DNA of 35,712 bases from an uncultured Faecalibacterium sp. (GTDB lineage: Bacteria > Bacillota > Clostridia > Oscillospirales > Ruminococcaceae), in the NCBI GenBank assembly GCA_934512105.1, contig CAKSWQ010000024.1, forward strand, positions 1 through 35,712, written 5' to 3'. The stretch's first letter is position 1. Every line of letters begins with the position of its first letter. Below are positions 1 through 8,443 of the stretch, piece after piece. A program made the position numbers and the translations under genes. Under the pieces are notes generated by a model, which saw nothing but the letters and a program-made list of their open reading frames with translations, ran no database searches and had not been told where the DNA came from.

Positions 1-815
1 TGGATGGAGGTGAAGTCCTCCACCTTCATCATGACCTCGTCCGAGGGCACGTTCTCCAGCGGGGGGAACAGGTTGGAAAGCTCACGGCCGACCATCTTTG
101 CAATGATCTCTTCCTTGGTCATGTTGGCAACGTCCCACTTGCCGATGTACTGGCCATCGCGCATGATGGTGACTTCGTCCGCGATGACCTTGATCTCGTC
201 CATCTTGTGGCTGATGTAGACCAGAGCAACGCCCTGCTCCTTCAGCTCCCGCATGATGCGGAACAGGCTCTCGACCTCGTTCGCGGTCAGAGAAGAGGTG
301 GGCTCGTCCAAAATCAGCACCTTACAGTTGGCGGAAACGGCCTTGGCGATTTCCACCATTTGCATCTGGGCGATGCTCAAAGAGCCCAGCTTTGCATGGG
401 GGTCGATGTCCAGCTTCAGTTTCTTCAGCAGTTCATCGGTATCTTTGTACATTTTGGCATGGTCCACAACAGTGACGATGCCGTATTTCTTGGTGGGGTA
501 GCGTCCCAGCCAGATATTCTCGGCCACGGTACGGGCCGGAATGGGCTGCAGCTCCTGATGCACCATGGCGATGCCGCGGTCCAGTGCATCCAGCGGGGTG
601 GGAATGGTTACCTTCTGCCCCTCGTATTCGATCTCGCCCTCGTCCATCTTGTAAATGCCGAACATACATTTCATCAGAGTGGACTTACCAGCGCCGTTTT
701 CACCCATCAGAGCCATGACTTTGCCGGGACGGAGCTCCAGCTGTGCATGATCCAGGGCTTTGACACCGGGGAAGGTCTTGACCACGCCTTTCATTACCAG
801 ACGGTATTCTGACAT
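1..815 (-). CDS. mglA: Galactose/methyl galactoside ABC importer ATP-binding protein (C-terminus cut by window edge)
   Basis: This is the ATPase of a sugar ABC importer of the MglA/RbsA class, which normally has two tandem ATPase domains of about 500 residues in total. Only the first 271 codons lie in the window. The sequence shows Walker A GENGAGKST near residue 40, the signature LSIAQMQMVEIAKA, Walker B VLILDEPTS and a switch histidine in YISHK, so domain 1 looks complete and functional. The start is the ATG at 815, preceded by AAAGGAGG. It lies 161 bp downstream of mglB on the same strand, with a hairpin between them. The reading frame stays open at base 1. MglA is preferred over RbsA because the neighbouring binding protein is MglB-like. 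Confidence 0.93.
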   Translation of the reverse strand, partial: MSEYRLVMKGVVKTFPGVKALDHAQLELRPGKVMALMGENGAGKSTLMKCMFGIYKMDEGEIEYEGQKVTIPTPLDALDRGIAMVHQELQPIPARTVAENIWLGRYPTKKYGIVTVVDHAKMYKDTDELLKKLKLDIDPHAKLGSLSIAQMQMVEIAKAVSANCKVLILDEPTSSLTANEVESLFRIMRELKEQGVALVYISHKMDEIKVIADEVTIMRDGQYIGKWDVANMTKEEIIAKMVGRELSNLFPPLENVPSDEVMMKVEDFTSI

Positions 816-872
816 TCCGCAAAAGCCTCCTTTTTGGTTGTTTACAGGCGGGCAGTTTTTTTCTAAAATAAG

Positions 873-908
873 GCGCGTGCGTGGAGATGTTTTCTCGCAC
901 GCACGCGC
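873..908 (-). terminator. Intercistronic hairpin between mglB and mglA
   Basis: A perfect 11-bp stem (873-883 paired with 898-908) encloses a 14-nt loop. On the minus strand it is followed by CTTATTTT, a poor U tract. It sits after the mglB stop and before mglA. The likely role is partial termination or 3'-end protection, giving more binding protein than ATPase. On the plus strand it is followed by TTTTT, but no plus-strand gene is seen here. Confidence 0.6.
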
Positions 909-976
909 TTTTTAGCTTACTTTCAAGCCGTTAAGGCCTGCTGCGCACCTTGCATTGATTCCGGGAAACTTTGGTC

Positions 977-2020
977 TTACTTAATGTACTGAGAAGCGTT
1001 GTCCTTGGTGACCTTGACGTAATCGACCCAGTAGAACTGCTCCACGTCCTTGCCCTCAACGAACAGCTGGGTAGCCTCAGCAGCCTTGGTAGCCTGACCC
1101 ACGTCATCGTTCAGAACGGTACCGGTCATGTTGCCATCCAGAACGTCCTGAACAGCCTCTGCCAGAGCATCGACGCCGACCAGATAGATGTCCTTGCCGA
1201 CGGTGCGGCCGGCCTGCTGGATGGACTGCAGAGCGCCCAGTGCCATTGCGTCGTTGTTGCAGAAGACGACTTCAATCTTATCGCCGTACTGAGACAGAGC
1301 GTTTGCAACGTCCTGCTGAGCGGTGGTCTGATCCCAGTTGTCCAGGTACTCGTACAGGCACTCAACTTCCTTGCCTGCATCGGTCAGGGCCTTGATGGAG
1401 TACTCGGTGCGGTACTGAGCGTCGATGTTCTCGGGGTCGCCCTTGCACATAATGTAGGTGATCTTGCCGTCGCCGTTGATATCGCCCTGAGTCTCGGTCT
1501 CCAGGATCAGCTCGCCCTGATAAGTACCGGACTGACGTGCGTCAGCACCAACGTAGCAGCACTTGCCCTTGTAGGAATCCAGCACGCTGTCCTCGGGCTG
1601 ACGGTTGATGAACACGATGGGAGTGCCGGAGGGAGAAACGGTGTCAACGATGGTCTGAGCGGAAGTGGTCTGGACAGGGTTGATGACCAGCACGTCCACG
1701 CCCTGCTGCAGGAAGGTGTTGATCTGCTCGGTCTGGGTGTTCTGGTCGTTCTTGCCGTCCATGATGGTGACGGAGTAGCCCATGTCCTTCAGGTAGCCTT
1801 CCAGATCGGAGCGGTACAGGGTCATGAAGTTATCAGCAAACTGATAGATGCAAACGCCGATGTTGGCGGAGCCGTTGGTAGCAGCGGCAGAAGCAGCGGT
1901 GGAAGAAGCAACGCTGGAAGCAGCGGTGCTGGAGGAAGAACCGCCGCAAGCGGTCATAGCAGCGGTAGCGCCCACAACGGCAGAAGCCTTCAGGAAGTCG
2001 CGACGAGAAATCATTTTCAT
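977..2020 (-). CDS. mglB: Galactose/glucose-binding lipoprotein, MglB-like
   Basis: This is the substrate-binding lipoprotein of a galactose/glucose ABC importer, acting at the outer face of the membrane. The open frame extends to 2038, but the ATG at 2020 is the better start: AAGGAG lies 10 bp upstream of it, whereas the ATG at 2038 overlaps that ribosome binding site. The resulting 347-residue protein begins with MKMISRRDFLK and reaches a lipobox ending TAC, followed by a Ser/Ala-rich linker. The twin arginines match the Tat consensus. DINGDGKIT matches the EF-hand-like calcium loop of enterobacterial MglB, and NNDAMALGA, GVDAL and GTVLND also follow MglB closely. It is the first gene of an operon with mglA. 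Confidence 0.93.
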   Translation of the reverse strand: MKMISRRDFLKASAVVGATAAMTACGGSSSSTAASSVASSTAASAAATNGSANIGVCIYQFADNFMTLYRSDLEGYLKDMGYSVTIMDGKNDQNTQTEQINTFLQQGVDVLVINPVQTTSAQTIVDTVSPSGTPIVFINRQPEDSVLDSYKGKCCYVGADARQSGTYQGELILETETQGDINGDGKITYIMCKGDPENIDAQYRTEYSIKALTDAGKEVECLYEYLDNWDQTTAQQDVANALSQYGDKIEVVFCNNDAMALGALQSIQQAGRTVGKDIYLVGVDALAEAVQDVLDGNMTGTVLNDDVGQATKAAEATQLFVEGKDVEQFYWVDYVKVTKDNASQYIK

Positions 2021-2061
2021 AATAGTAATCTCCTTCATTTGTGTGTCACAGCATATTCACA

Positions 2062-2082
2062 GACGCATTTGTCGCATGCGTC
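2062..2082 (-). promoter_or_regulatory. Inverted repeat in the mglB leader
   Basis: GACGCA (2062-2067) and TGCGTC (2077-2082) form an inverted repeat with a 9-nt centre. It lies between the predicted mglB promoter and ribosome binding site. It could be an operator or a leader hairpin; the sequence alone does not decide. Confidence 0.3.
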
Positions 2083-2098
2083 CGTAATCCCTGACAGT

Positions 2099-2128
2099 AT
2101 TATACCCTTGTATAGGGGTGTTCCGCAA
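2099..2128 (-). promoter_or_regulatory. Predicted mglB promoter
   Basis: On the minus strand TTGCGG (2123-2128) and a consensus TATAAT (2099-2104) are separated by 18 bp. The spacer contains ACCC-N8-GGGT symmetry, a possible operator. The site lies about 80 bp upstream of the mglB start and is the only strong -10 in the leader. Confidence 0.65.
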
Positions 2129-2558
2129 GAGAATAAGTTCACAAGATTGGTGCAAATGTTTTGTTACGTTTCTACAAAAGCGGACCAAAGGCTACAAAAT
2201 CTTTTCACGAATTATCACAATTTTTCATGCCGTTGCAACCAACATACAAATATGATGCAGGTATGTAAAAAAACGTCCGCGAACATGACTGAATGTTGCA
2301 TGGTTGCTAAAAAAGCGCGAAAATGTGCGATACATTTTTTGAAAGATATTTTCAGGGATACTACGCAGCGGAAAGAATGCGTCGTTTTTGCGATTTTGTA
2401 GACTGTTGTCGGTCAGGAAAAGCGCGCCGCGGCACTGTACCTTTATAGTAACAGGGCGGGCGGGGCACAGCGAACGTTTTTGTGGGAGGTGCCCGAAATA
2501 CGAGTGGACGTTTTCTGCGCGCCGCACCAGCCGGGAAAATAAAAATGACGCAGCTGCG
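2129..2558. other. Intergenic stretch without a recognised gene
   Basis: About 430 bp of lower-GC DNA lies between the mglB promoter and the predicted promoter of the phage-type block. Open frames crossing it lack plausible ribosome binding sites and recognisable protein character. I see no tRNA, convincing terminator or tandem repeat in it. It marks the left border of the phage-derived block, and I found no attachment-site-like copy of the right border here. Confidence 0.5.
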
Positions 2559-2587
2559 TTGTGCCTTAAAAATGCAAAATATACTAT
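2559..2587 (+). promoter_or_regulatory. Candidate promoter of the phage morphogenesis block
   Basis: TTGTGC (2559-2564) and TACTAT (2582-2587) are spaced by 17 bp, about 120 bp upstream of the first gene. It is a moderate match to a housekeeping sigma-A promoter and the best one seen upstream of the block. A second AT-rich hexamer, GATAAT at 2591, lacks a -35 partner. Confidence 0.4.
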
Positions 2588-2709
2588 ATGGATAATACTT
2601 GTACAAAAATACCCAATGACCCCGCAAAAGTGCACACTGTCGGGCAAAGCGGGCGGGTGATATCCTGTGTACAGAGCCCGGAACACCGGACGAAAGGAGG
2701 AAGAACATC

Positions 2710-2997
2710 ATGGGGCAGACAAAGCCCGCTGCCGGGCTGAAGAGCCTGAACCGCGCCGCCGACACCCTGAGCACCCTGCTGGCACAGGAGGTGAAGGAGC
2801 TGAACGAGCGGCAGAAGGCCGCCCGGCGGGAGAACGACCACGACCCCGGGACGATGAAGGGGCTGAAGGAGGCCACCGCCGTGCTCAAGGATCTGGCGGG
2901 CGTGGTAAAAACCCTGAACGATCAGGGCACAGAGCTGGAAGGAACAGAGTGCGGCGTGGTGCTGCTGCCGCCGGTGGAACAGGAGGAGAAGCCATGA
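2710..2997 (+). CDS. Small phage protein in small-terminase position
   Basis: A 95-residue, charged, mostly helical protein with coiled-coil character between about residues 10 and 75. The start is an ATG preceded by GAAAGGAGGAAG. Its stop overlaps the start of the terminase large subunit gene (ATGA), so the two are translationally coupled. Position directly before terL and the small helical form fit a small terminase subunit that recognises DNA. No DNA-binding motif can be named and the family is not recognised, so this is inference from context. It is the first gene of the phage block. Confidence 0.6.
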   Translation: MGQTKPAAGLKSLNRAADTLSTLLAQEVKELNERQKAARRENDHDPGTMKGLKEATAVLKDLAGVVKTLNDQGTELEGTECGVVLLPPVEQEEKP

Positions 2998-4439
2998 ACA
3001 GAACCGAGCGGGCAGTCATCGTGTGGAAGCCGCAGCCCCGGCAGCTGGAATTTATGCGCAGACCGGAGCCGGAGGCGCTGTACGGCGGCGCGGCGGGCGG
3101 CGGCAAGAGCGATGCGCTGCTGATCGAAGCGCTGCGGCAGGTGCACATCCCGCATTACCGGGCGCTGATCCTGCGCAAGACCTACCCGCAGCTTTCCGAC
3201 CTTGTGGATAAGAGCCAGCTGTACTACCGCCGGGCGTTCCCGGAGGCGCAGTACAACGCCACCTCCCATGTGTGGGTGTTTCCCAGCGGGGCAAAGATCT
3301 GGTTCGGCTCCATGCAGTACACCAAGGACCGCACCAACTATCAGGGCAAAGCCTACGATTTTATCGGCTTTGACGAGCTGACCCACTTCGAGTGGGACGA
3401 GTACAGCTACATGATGAGCCGCAACCGTCCCACCGGGCCGGGCACCCGGGTGTATATGCGTGCTACCACCAACCCCGGCGGCATCGGCCACGGCTGGGTG
3501 AAGGCGCGGTTCATCACCCCCGCCCCGCCCGGCACACCCATTGTGGAAACGGTCACGGTGCGCCTGCCGGACGGCACCGACCAGCAGATGGAACGGGCGC
3601 GGGTGTTCATCCCGTCCAGCGTGTTTGATAACCCTGCCCTGCTGGCCAACGACCCCGGGTATCTGGCAAGTCTTGCCAGCCTGCCGGAGGCGGAAAAGCA
3701 GGCGCTGCTCTACGGCAGCTGGGACAGTTTTTCCGGGCAGGTGTTCACCGAATGGCGCAACGACCCGGCGCATTATCAGGATCAGCGCTGGACCCACGTC
3801 ATCGCGCCCTTTGCCATCCCCAAGCACTGGCCTATCTGGCGCGGGTACGACTTTGGCTTTTCCAAGCCTTTTTCGGTGGGGTGGTACGCGGTGGACGAGG
3901 AAGGGCGGCTGTACCGCATCAAGGAGCTGTACGGCTGCACCGGACGCCCCAACGAGGGCCTGCGCATCGACCCGGTGGAGCAGGCAAAGCGCATCCGGGA
4001 GGCCGAGCAGAACGACCCGCTGCTGCGGGGCAGGGTGATCCACGGGGTGGCAGACCCCGCCATCTTTGACGAGAGCCGGGGCGAGAGCATTGCGGCCATG
4101 ATGGAGCGCAGCCCGTATTTTCTGCGCTGGCAGCCCGGGGACCACACCCGGCTGGCGGGCAAGATGCAGTTCCACTACCGGCTGCGGTTCGCGCCGGACG
4201 GAAGGCCGATGCTGCAGGTGTTCAACAGCTGCAAGCACTTTATCCGCACTCTGCCGAACCTTGTGTACGACGAGAGCAATGTGGAGGATATCGACACCCG
4301 GCAGGAGGATCACATCTACGACGAGTGCCGCTATGTGCTGATGGAGCATCCCATCAGCCCGCCCGAGGCTTCTGCCGCGCCGCCAAGGCCGGACGACCCG
4401 CTGGAGCTGCACCGGCAGGCGCGGTTCTACCGCATCTGA
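2994..4439 (+). CDS. terL: Phage terminase large subunit (DNA packaging ATPase/nuclease)
   Basis: This 481-residue motor protein pumps DNA into a procapsid and cuts it. The frame is open from 2667, but the ATG at 2994, with AGGAGGAG just upstream and overlapping the previous stop, is the real start. The ATPase half has Walker A GGAAGGGKSD (31-40), Walker B ending in FDE (126-128) and the coupling motif ATTNPGG (157-163). The nuclease half has acidic residues in GYDFGF (Asp286), VADPA (Asp354) and IYDECRY (about Asp443), the expected RNase H-fold triad. All key residues appear intact and the length is normal. The gene is followed after 25 bp by the portal gene. Confidence 0.95.
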   Translation: MNRTERAVIVWKPQPRQLEFMRRPEPEALYGGAAGGGKSDALLIEALRQVHIPHYRALILRKTYPQLSDLVDKSQLYYRRAFPEAQYNATSHVWVFPSGAKIWFGSMQYTKDRTNYQGKAYDFIGFDELTHFEWDEYSYMMSRNRPTGPGTRVYMRATTNPGGIGHGWVKARFITPAPPGTPIVETVTVRLPDGTDQQMERARVFIPSSVFDNPALLANDPGYLASLASLPEAEKQALLYGSWDSFSGQVFTEWRNDPAHYQDQRWTHVIAPFAIPKHWPIWRGYDFGFSKPFSVGWYAVDEEGRLYRIKELYGCTGRPNEGLRIDPVEQAKRIREAEQNDPLLRGRVIHGVADPAIFDESRGESIAAMMERSPYFLRWQPGDHTRLAGKMQFHYRLRFAPDGRPMLQVFNSCKHFIRTLPNLVYDESNVEDIDTRQEDHIYDECRYVLMEHPISPPEASAAPPRPDDPLELHRQARFYRI

Positions 4440-4464
4440 AAAAACAGGACAGAAAGGAAAGACT

Positions 4465-6249
4465 ATGGAAGATACAAGAGCAGAAGCCCTGCCCATCGGC
4501 GCGGCAGAGGCGGCGGCTGCCTTGCAGACGCTGCAGCGTTACAAGGCGGGCAAGGCGGCGCTGGACAAGCGCCTGATCGATAACGAATTGTGGTTCCGCA
4601 TGGGACACTGGAAAAACTACCGCGACCCGCTGATGCCCGGCAAGGCGCAGCCCTCCAGCGGATGGCTGTTCAACAGCATCGCCAACAAGCATGCCGATGC
4701 CATGGACAACTACCCCGAGCCCATGGTGCTGCCCCGGGCGGCAGACGACCAGGCCACGGCGCAGGCGCTTTCCAGCGTGCTGCCGGTGGTGCTGGAGCAG
4801 GCGGATTACGAGCAGGTGTACAGCGATGTCTGGTGGCGCAAGCTCAAGCAGGGCACCGGCGTTACCGGCATCTTCTGGGACCCGGCGGCGCGCGGCGGGC
4901 TGGGCGACATTGCGGTGCGCAGCGTCAACCTGCTCATGCTCTACTGGGAGCCCGGCGTGCAGGATATTCAGGACTCGCCGGACTTATTCCATCTCAGCCT
5001 TGAGGACACCGCCCGGCTGACCGCGCAGTATCCGCAGCTGGCAGGGCACGCCGCCGGTGTGGTGGACGTGCCCCGGTACATCCACGAGGACGGCCAGACC
5101 ACCGCCAACAAGAGCGTGGTGGTGGACTGGTACTATAAGCGCCCGGACGAGAACGGCAAATTGCGGCTGCACTACTGCAAGCTGTGCAACGGGGTGGTGC
5201 TGTATGCCAGCCAAAACGACCCGGCGCTGGCGGCGCGCGGCCTGTACGACCACGGCAAGTACCCCTTTGTGTTCGACCCGCTGTTCGTGGAGGAGGATTC
5301 TCCCGCCGGGTTCGGCTACATCGATGTGATGAAGGACTGCCAGAACGCCATTGACCGGATGAACCACGCCATGGATGAGAACGTGCTGCTGGCCTCCCGC
5401 CAGCGGTATGTGCTCAGCGATACCGCCGGGGTGAACGAGGAGGAGCTGGCCGACCTGAGCCGGGACATCGTGCACGTTGTGGGACGCCTGAACGAGGACA
5501 GTTTCCGTCCGCTGCAAACGGCGGGCTTGCAGGGCAACAGCCTGAGCTACCGCAACAGCCGCATCGAGGAACTGAAGGAGATCAGCGGCAACCGCGACCT
5601 GACGCAGGGCGGCACCACCGGCGGCGTGACCGCCGCCAGCGCCATCGCCGCCTTGCAGGAGGCGGGCAGCAAACTGAGCCGGGATATGCTCAAGAGCGCC
5701 TACCGCGCCTTTGCAAAGCAGTGCTACCTCATCATTGCGCTGATGCGGCAGTTCTACGACGAGCAGCGGGTGTTCCGCATCACCGGGCAGCGCGGCGAGA
5801 GCGAGTTCGTGCCCTTCTCGGCGCAGGGGCTGCGGGCAAAGTCCGTGCCCGCCGTGGGCGGGGTGGAGCTGGGCAGCCGGGAGCCTGTCTTTGACATCGT
5901 GGTCAGCGCCGCCAAAAAGAGCACCTTCAGCCGCCTGTCCCAGAACGAGACCGCCAAGGAGTGCTACAAGCTGGGCTTCTTCGACCCCGCCAACGCGGAC
6001 GCCGCCCTTGCGGCGCTGGAGATGATGGACTTTGAAGGGGTGGAAAAGGTGCGCGCCCGGGTGCGGCAGAACGGCACGCTGGCGCAGCAGCTGCTGCAGC
6101 TGCAAGGGCAGATGGCAAGACTTTCTGCCGCTCTTGCACAGCAGCCCGGCGGCACCCAAGCGGCGCAGGACACTGCCGGCCTGACGGCACAGCTGCCGGT
6201 GGCGGCGGCTGCCCGCGCCATGAACTGGAACGGAAAGGAGGTGAAGTGA
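4465..6249 (+). CDS. Phage portal protein
   Basis: A 594-residue protein in the canonical slot between terminase and scaffold/capsid. Portal proteins form the dodecameric ring through which DNA enters and leaves the capsid. The N-terminal part (RLIDNELWFRMGHWKN, then a stretch ending FNSIANKHADAMDNYPEP) and the central TGGVTAASAIAALQEAGSKL helix resemble portals of podovirus-like phages with N4-gp56-type capsids. The last 80 residues are Gln/Ala-rich and probably form the crown. The start has AAAGGAAAG upstream. The stop is one base from the next start, and the next gene's AGGAGG lies inside this gene. It appears intact. Confidence 0.88.
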   Translation: MEDTRAEALPIGAAEAAAALQTLQRYKAGKAALDKRLIDNELWFRMGHWKNYRDPLMPGKAQPSSGWLFNSIANKHADAMDNYPEPMVLPRAADDQATAQALSSVLPVVLEQADYEQVYSDVWWRKLKQGTGVTGIFWDPAARGGLGDIAVRSVNLLMLYWEPGVQDIQDSPDLFHLSLEDTARLTAQYPQLAGHAAGVVDVPRYIHEDGQTTANKSVVVDWYYKRPDENGKLRLHYCKLCNGVVLYASQNDPALAARGLYDHGKYPFVFDPLFVEEDSPAGFGYIDVMKDCQNAIDRMNHAMDENVLLASRQRYVLSDTAGVNEEELADLSRDIVHVVGRLNEDSFRPLQTAGLQGNSLSYRNSRIEELKEISGNRDLTQGGTTGGVTAASAIAALQEAGSKLSRDMLKSAYRAFAKQCYLIIALMRQFYDEQRVFRITGQRGESEFVPFSAQGLRAKSVPAVGGVELGSREPVFDIVVSAAKKSTFSRLSQNETAKECYKLGFFDPANADAALAALEMMDFEGVEKVRARVRQNGTLAQQLLQLQGQMARLSAALAQQPGGTQAAQDTAGLTAQLPVAAAARAMNWNGKEVK

Positions 6250-6250
6250 G

Positions 6251-7177
6251 ATGATCAAGGTATGTTACAGCGAGCTGGACGGCCCCAAGGGGCTGAGTCT
6301 GCGGCTGGAGGCCGCCGGTCACGCGGGCTACGCGCCCGCCGGGCAGGATATCGTATGCGCTGGCGCAAGCACCCTGATGCAGGCGCTGGTGTACCTGCTG
6401 GCAGGGGAGGAGAACGCCCGCAGCGATGCATGGGACGAGCCGGAGGGCCCGCGCCTTGCCGTGGCGGCGCAGGCGCCGGTAGCGCCGTGGGTGCAGGGCG
6501 CGTTTGAGCTGGCCAAGGCGGGCTTTACCCTGCTGGCGGAGCGCTACCCGGACAACCTGCGCTTTGCGGATGTGAGCCGCAGCGGGCAGCAGAGCATGAT
6601 GGATCTGCAGCTGTTTGCAGAGGGGGAAGCTGCCCCCGCGTTGAGCCCGGAGCAGAGCCGACAGGCGGTGGCTGCGGGCACGCTGAAGCCGGAAGCCCCC
6701 GCCGCGCCGCCGGAATCGCCCCGGCAGACCCCGGAAGAGCCGGAGCCGCAGCCGGAAAAACCAGCACAGCCGGAGCGCCCGGCGCTGCCGCCCCTGCCGC
6801 TGCCGGTGCAGAACACGGTGCGCGGCCTGCACGCCCGCTGGGCGGCAGAGGAGGCGGCCATGCGCCGCAGCCAGCCGGGCTTTGACCTGAAGGCAGAGCT
6901 GAAGAACCCGGAGATGCGCCGCCTGATGCAGCTGCCCGGGATGCGGGTGCAGGACGCCTACCGCCTTGCCCACTACGAGGATGCCCTGCGCACTACGGCA
7001 CAGACCGTGGAGCAGGGCGTGGTGGAACGGGTGCAGCATCGCGCTGCGCGTCCGCTGGAAAACGGCCTGCGCCCCGGCGCAGCCGCCTCGGTACGGCCGG
7101 ACGTAGCCGCCATGACCCGCGCCCAGCGGGAGGCGCTGGAGCGCCGCGTGCTGCACGGCGCACAGATCGAATTGTAA
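6251..7177 (+). CDS. Fusion of Prp-type cysteine protease and capsid scaffold protein
   Basis: A 308-residue two-part protein. Residues 1 to about 108 match ribosomal-processing cysteine protease Prp, with the catalytic pair His24 in AAGHAGYA and Cys36 in DIVCAGAS, at the 12-residue spacing of the family. A short linker leads to MMDLQLFAEG at 116-125, the type of motif that Prp cleaves after Phe-Ala. Next come a Pro/Glu-rich flexible region (about 126-190) and a helical C-terminal half with a scaffold-like stretch (FDLKAELKNPEMRRLMQL). In related phages protease and scaffold are usually separate genes; here no stop codon intervenes, and no good ribosome binding site precedes the internal ATG pair. 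The fusion probably releases itself by cleavage at Ala123. It precedes the capsid gene, as scaffold genes do. Confidence 0.85.
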   Translation: MIKVCYSELDGPKGLSLRLEAAGHAGYAPAGQDIVCAGASTLMQALVYLLAGEENARSDAWDEPEGPRLAVAAQAPVAPWVQGAFELAKAGFTLLAERYPDNLRFADVSRSGQQSMMDLQLFAEGEAAPALSPEQSRQAVAAGTLKPEAPAAPPESPRQTPEEPEPQPEKPAQPERPALPPLPLPVQNTVRGLHARWAAEEAAMRRSQPGFDLKAELKNPEMRRLMQLPGMRVQDAYRLAHYEDALRTTAQTVEQGVVERVQHRAARPLENGLRPGAAASVRPDVAAMTRAQREALERRVLHGAQIEL

Positions 7178-7202
7178 GACGATATGAGGAAAGGAACGAA
7201 CT

Positions 7203-8201
7203 ATGATGAATTTTAACATCCAGCTGTTTGCAGCTGCGCAGACCAACACTACCGGCACCATGTCGGTGGAGATGAAGACCTTTTACGAGAAGCGCCTGAT
7301 CGATCAGGCCGAGCCGCGCCTTGTGCACGACCAGTTTGCGGATTACTACCCTGTGCCCCAGAACGGCGGCAAGACCATCGAGTTCCGCAAGTACGACAGC
7401 CTGCCCAAGGCCAGCACCCCGCTGACCGAGGGCGTTACCCCCAACGGTCAGGCGTTGAACGTGACCAGCATCACCAGCGACCTGCACCAGTATGGCGGCT
7501 GGACCCCGCTGACCGATGTGCTGCAGATGACCGCCATCGACAACAACGTGGTGCAGGCCACCCGCGTGCTGGCCAGTCAGGCCGGCCGCACCATGGACAG
7601 CATCACCCGCGATGTGCTGGCGGGCGGCACCAATGTCATCTACGCCCCGAAGCTGGGCGCAGACGGTGCCGAGACCGCCGTTACCAGCCGCAAGGCGCTG
7701 GACAAGAGCTGCACCCTGACCCCCAAGCTGTTCTTTCAGGCAGCGGCGCAGCTGGGCGCAATGAACGCCGACCCCATCGGCGACAGCTACGTTGCCATCA
7801 TCCACCCCTATGCGGCCTACGACCTCAAGACCTGCAAGGAGTTCATGGAGGTGCACAAGTACGCCGACCCCGACACCATGTTCCGCGGCGAGATCGGCAA
7901 GCTGGGCAACATCCGCTTTATCGAGACCAGCGAGGCCAAGATCTGGAAGGACGATACCTGCCCGGCGGGTCTGGCGGTGTTCGGCACGCTGGTGCTGGGT
8001 GCCCACGCCTACGGCGTGACCGAGCTGGAGGGCGGCGGCCTTGAGCACATCGTCAAGCAGCTGGGCTACGGCGACGACCCGCTGAACCAGCGCGCCTCTG
8101 TGGGCTGGAAGGGTATGCGCGCCGCCGAGCGTCTGGTGGAGCAGTACATGGTGCGCATCGAGAGCGTGTCCAGCTACTCTGCCACCGCTGCCGCCAACTA
8201 A
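7203..8201 (+). CDS. Major capsid protein, N4-gp56 family
   Basis: A 332-residue HK97-fold-type capsid protein of the N4-gp56 family, recognised from the overall pattern: an early KTIEFRKYDSLPKASTPLTEG, then ASQAGRTMDSITRDVLAGG, then IHPYAAYDL, and a C-terminal VGWKGMRAAERL. It forms the capsid shell. The N-terminus MMNFNIQLFAAAQ carries the same (N/D)-(I/L)-Q-L-F-A motif as the upstream scaffold, so cleavage after Ala10 by the Prp domain is predicted. AAAGGAACGAACT precedes the start. The sequence appears intact, and codon use is as GC-rich as the flanking phage genes. Confidence 0.93.
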   Translation: MMNFNIQLFAAAQTNTTGTMSVEMKTFYEKRLIDQAEPRLVHDQFADYYPVPQNGGKTIEFRKYDSLPKASTPLTEGVTPNGQALNVTSITSDLHQYGGWTPLTDVLQMTAIDNNVVQATRVLASQAGRTMDSITRDVLAGGTNVIYAPKLGADGAETAVTSRKALDKSCTLTPKLFFQAAAQLGAMNADPIGDSYVAIIHPYAAYDLKTCKEFMEVHKYADPDTMFRGEIGKLGNIRFIETSEAKIWKDDTCPAGLAVFGTLVLGAHAYGVTELEGGGLEHIVKQLGYGDDPLNQRASVGWKGMRAAERLVEQYMVRIESVSSYSATAAAN

Positions 8202-8211
8202 GGAGGTGCCT

Positions 8212-8424
8212 ATGGCTGAAAAGAACGTGCGCATCCGGCTGTTCAAGGACAACAGCCGCTACAAGGGCGATCTGTTCGTCAGCGTCAACGGCGTGAATTA
8301 TAAGATCCGCCGGGGCGTGGAGGTGGAGGTGCCGCCCGCTGTGGCCGAGGTGCTGGAGCACAGCCAGCGTCAGGACGAACTGACCGCTGCCCGCATTGCC
8401 GCTGCGGAGAACGCGGCACAGTAA
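8212..8424 (+). CDS. Small head-associated phage protein
   Basis: A 70-residue protein directly after the capsid gene. The frame also allows a GTG at 8206, but that codon begins inside AGGAGG; the ATG at 8212 is correctly spaced. The first 45 residues look beta-rich (VRIRLFKDN, DLFVSVNGVNYKIRRG) and the rest is helical. Small proteins of this type commonly follow N4-gp56 capsid genes and may decorate or stabilise the capsid. The function is inferred from position only. A hairpin terminator follows the stop. Confidence 0.65.
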   Translation: MAEKNVRIRLFKDNSRYKGDLFVSVNGVNYKIRRGVEVEVPPAVAEVLEHSQRQDELTAARIAAAENAAQ

Positions 8425-8443
8425 AATCTGCAATATCAACGCT

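Noticed and set aside
971..2401. Long plus-strand open frame opposite mglB
   Set aside because: It is antisense to a clearly recognised gene, lacks a ribosome binding site and has no protein-family character.
2922..4496. Long minus-strand open frame opposite terL
   Set aside because: GC-rich DNA produces long shadow frames; the plus strand holds all terminase motifs.
6590..6605. Separate start for the scaffold at the internal ATG pair
   Set aside because: No Shine-Dalgarno-like sequence at proper spacing; read as part of the fusion, though internal initiation cannot be fully excluded.
4984..7261. Minus-strand open frames opposite portal and scaffold genes
   Set aside because: Compositional shadows of the plus-strand phage genes; no start signal or domain.
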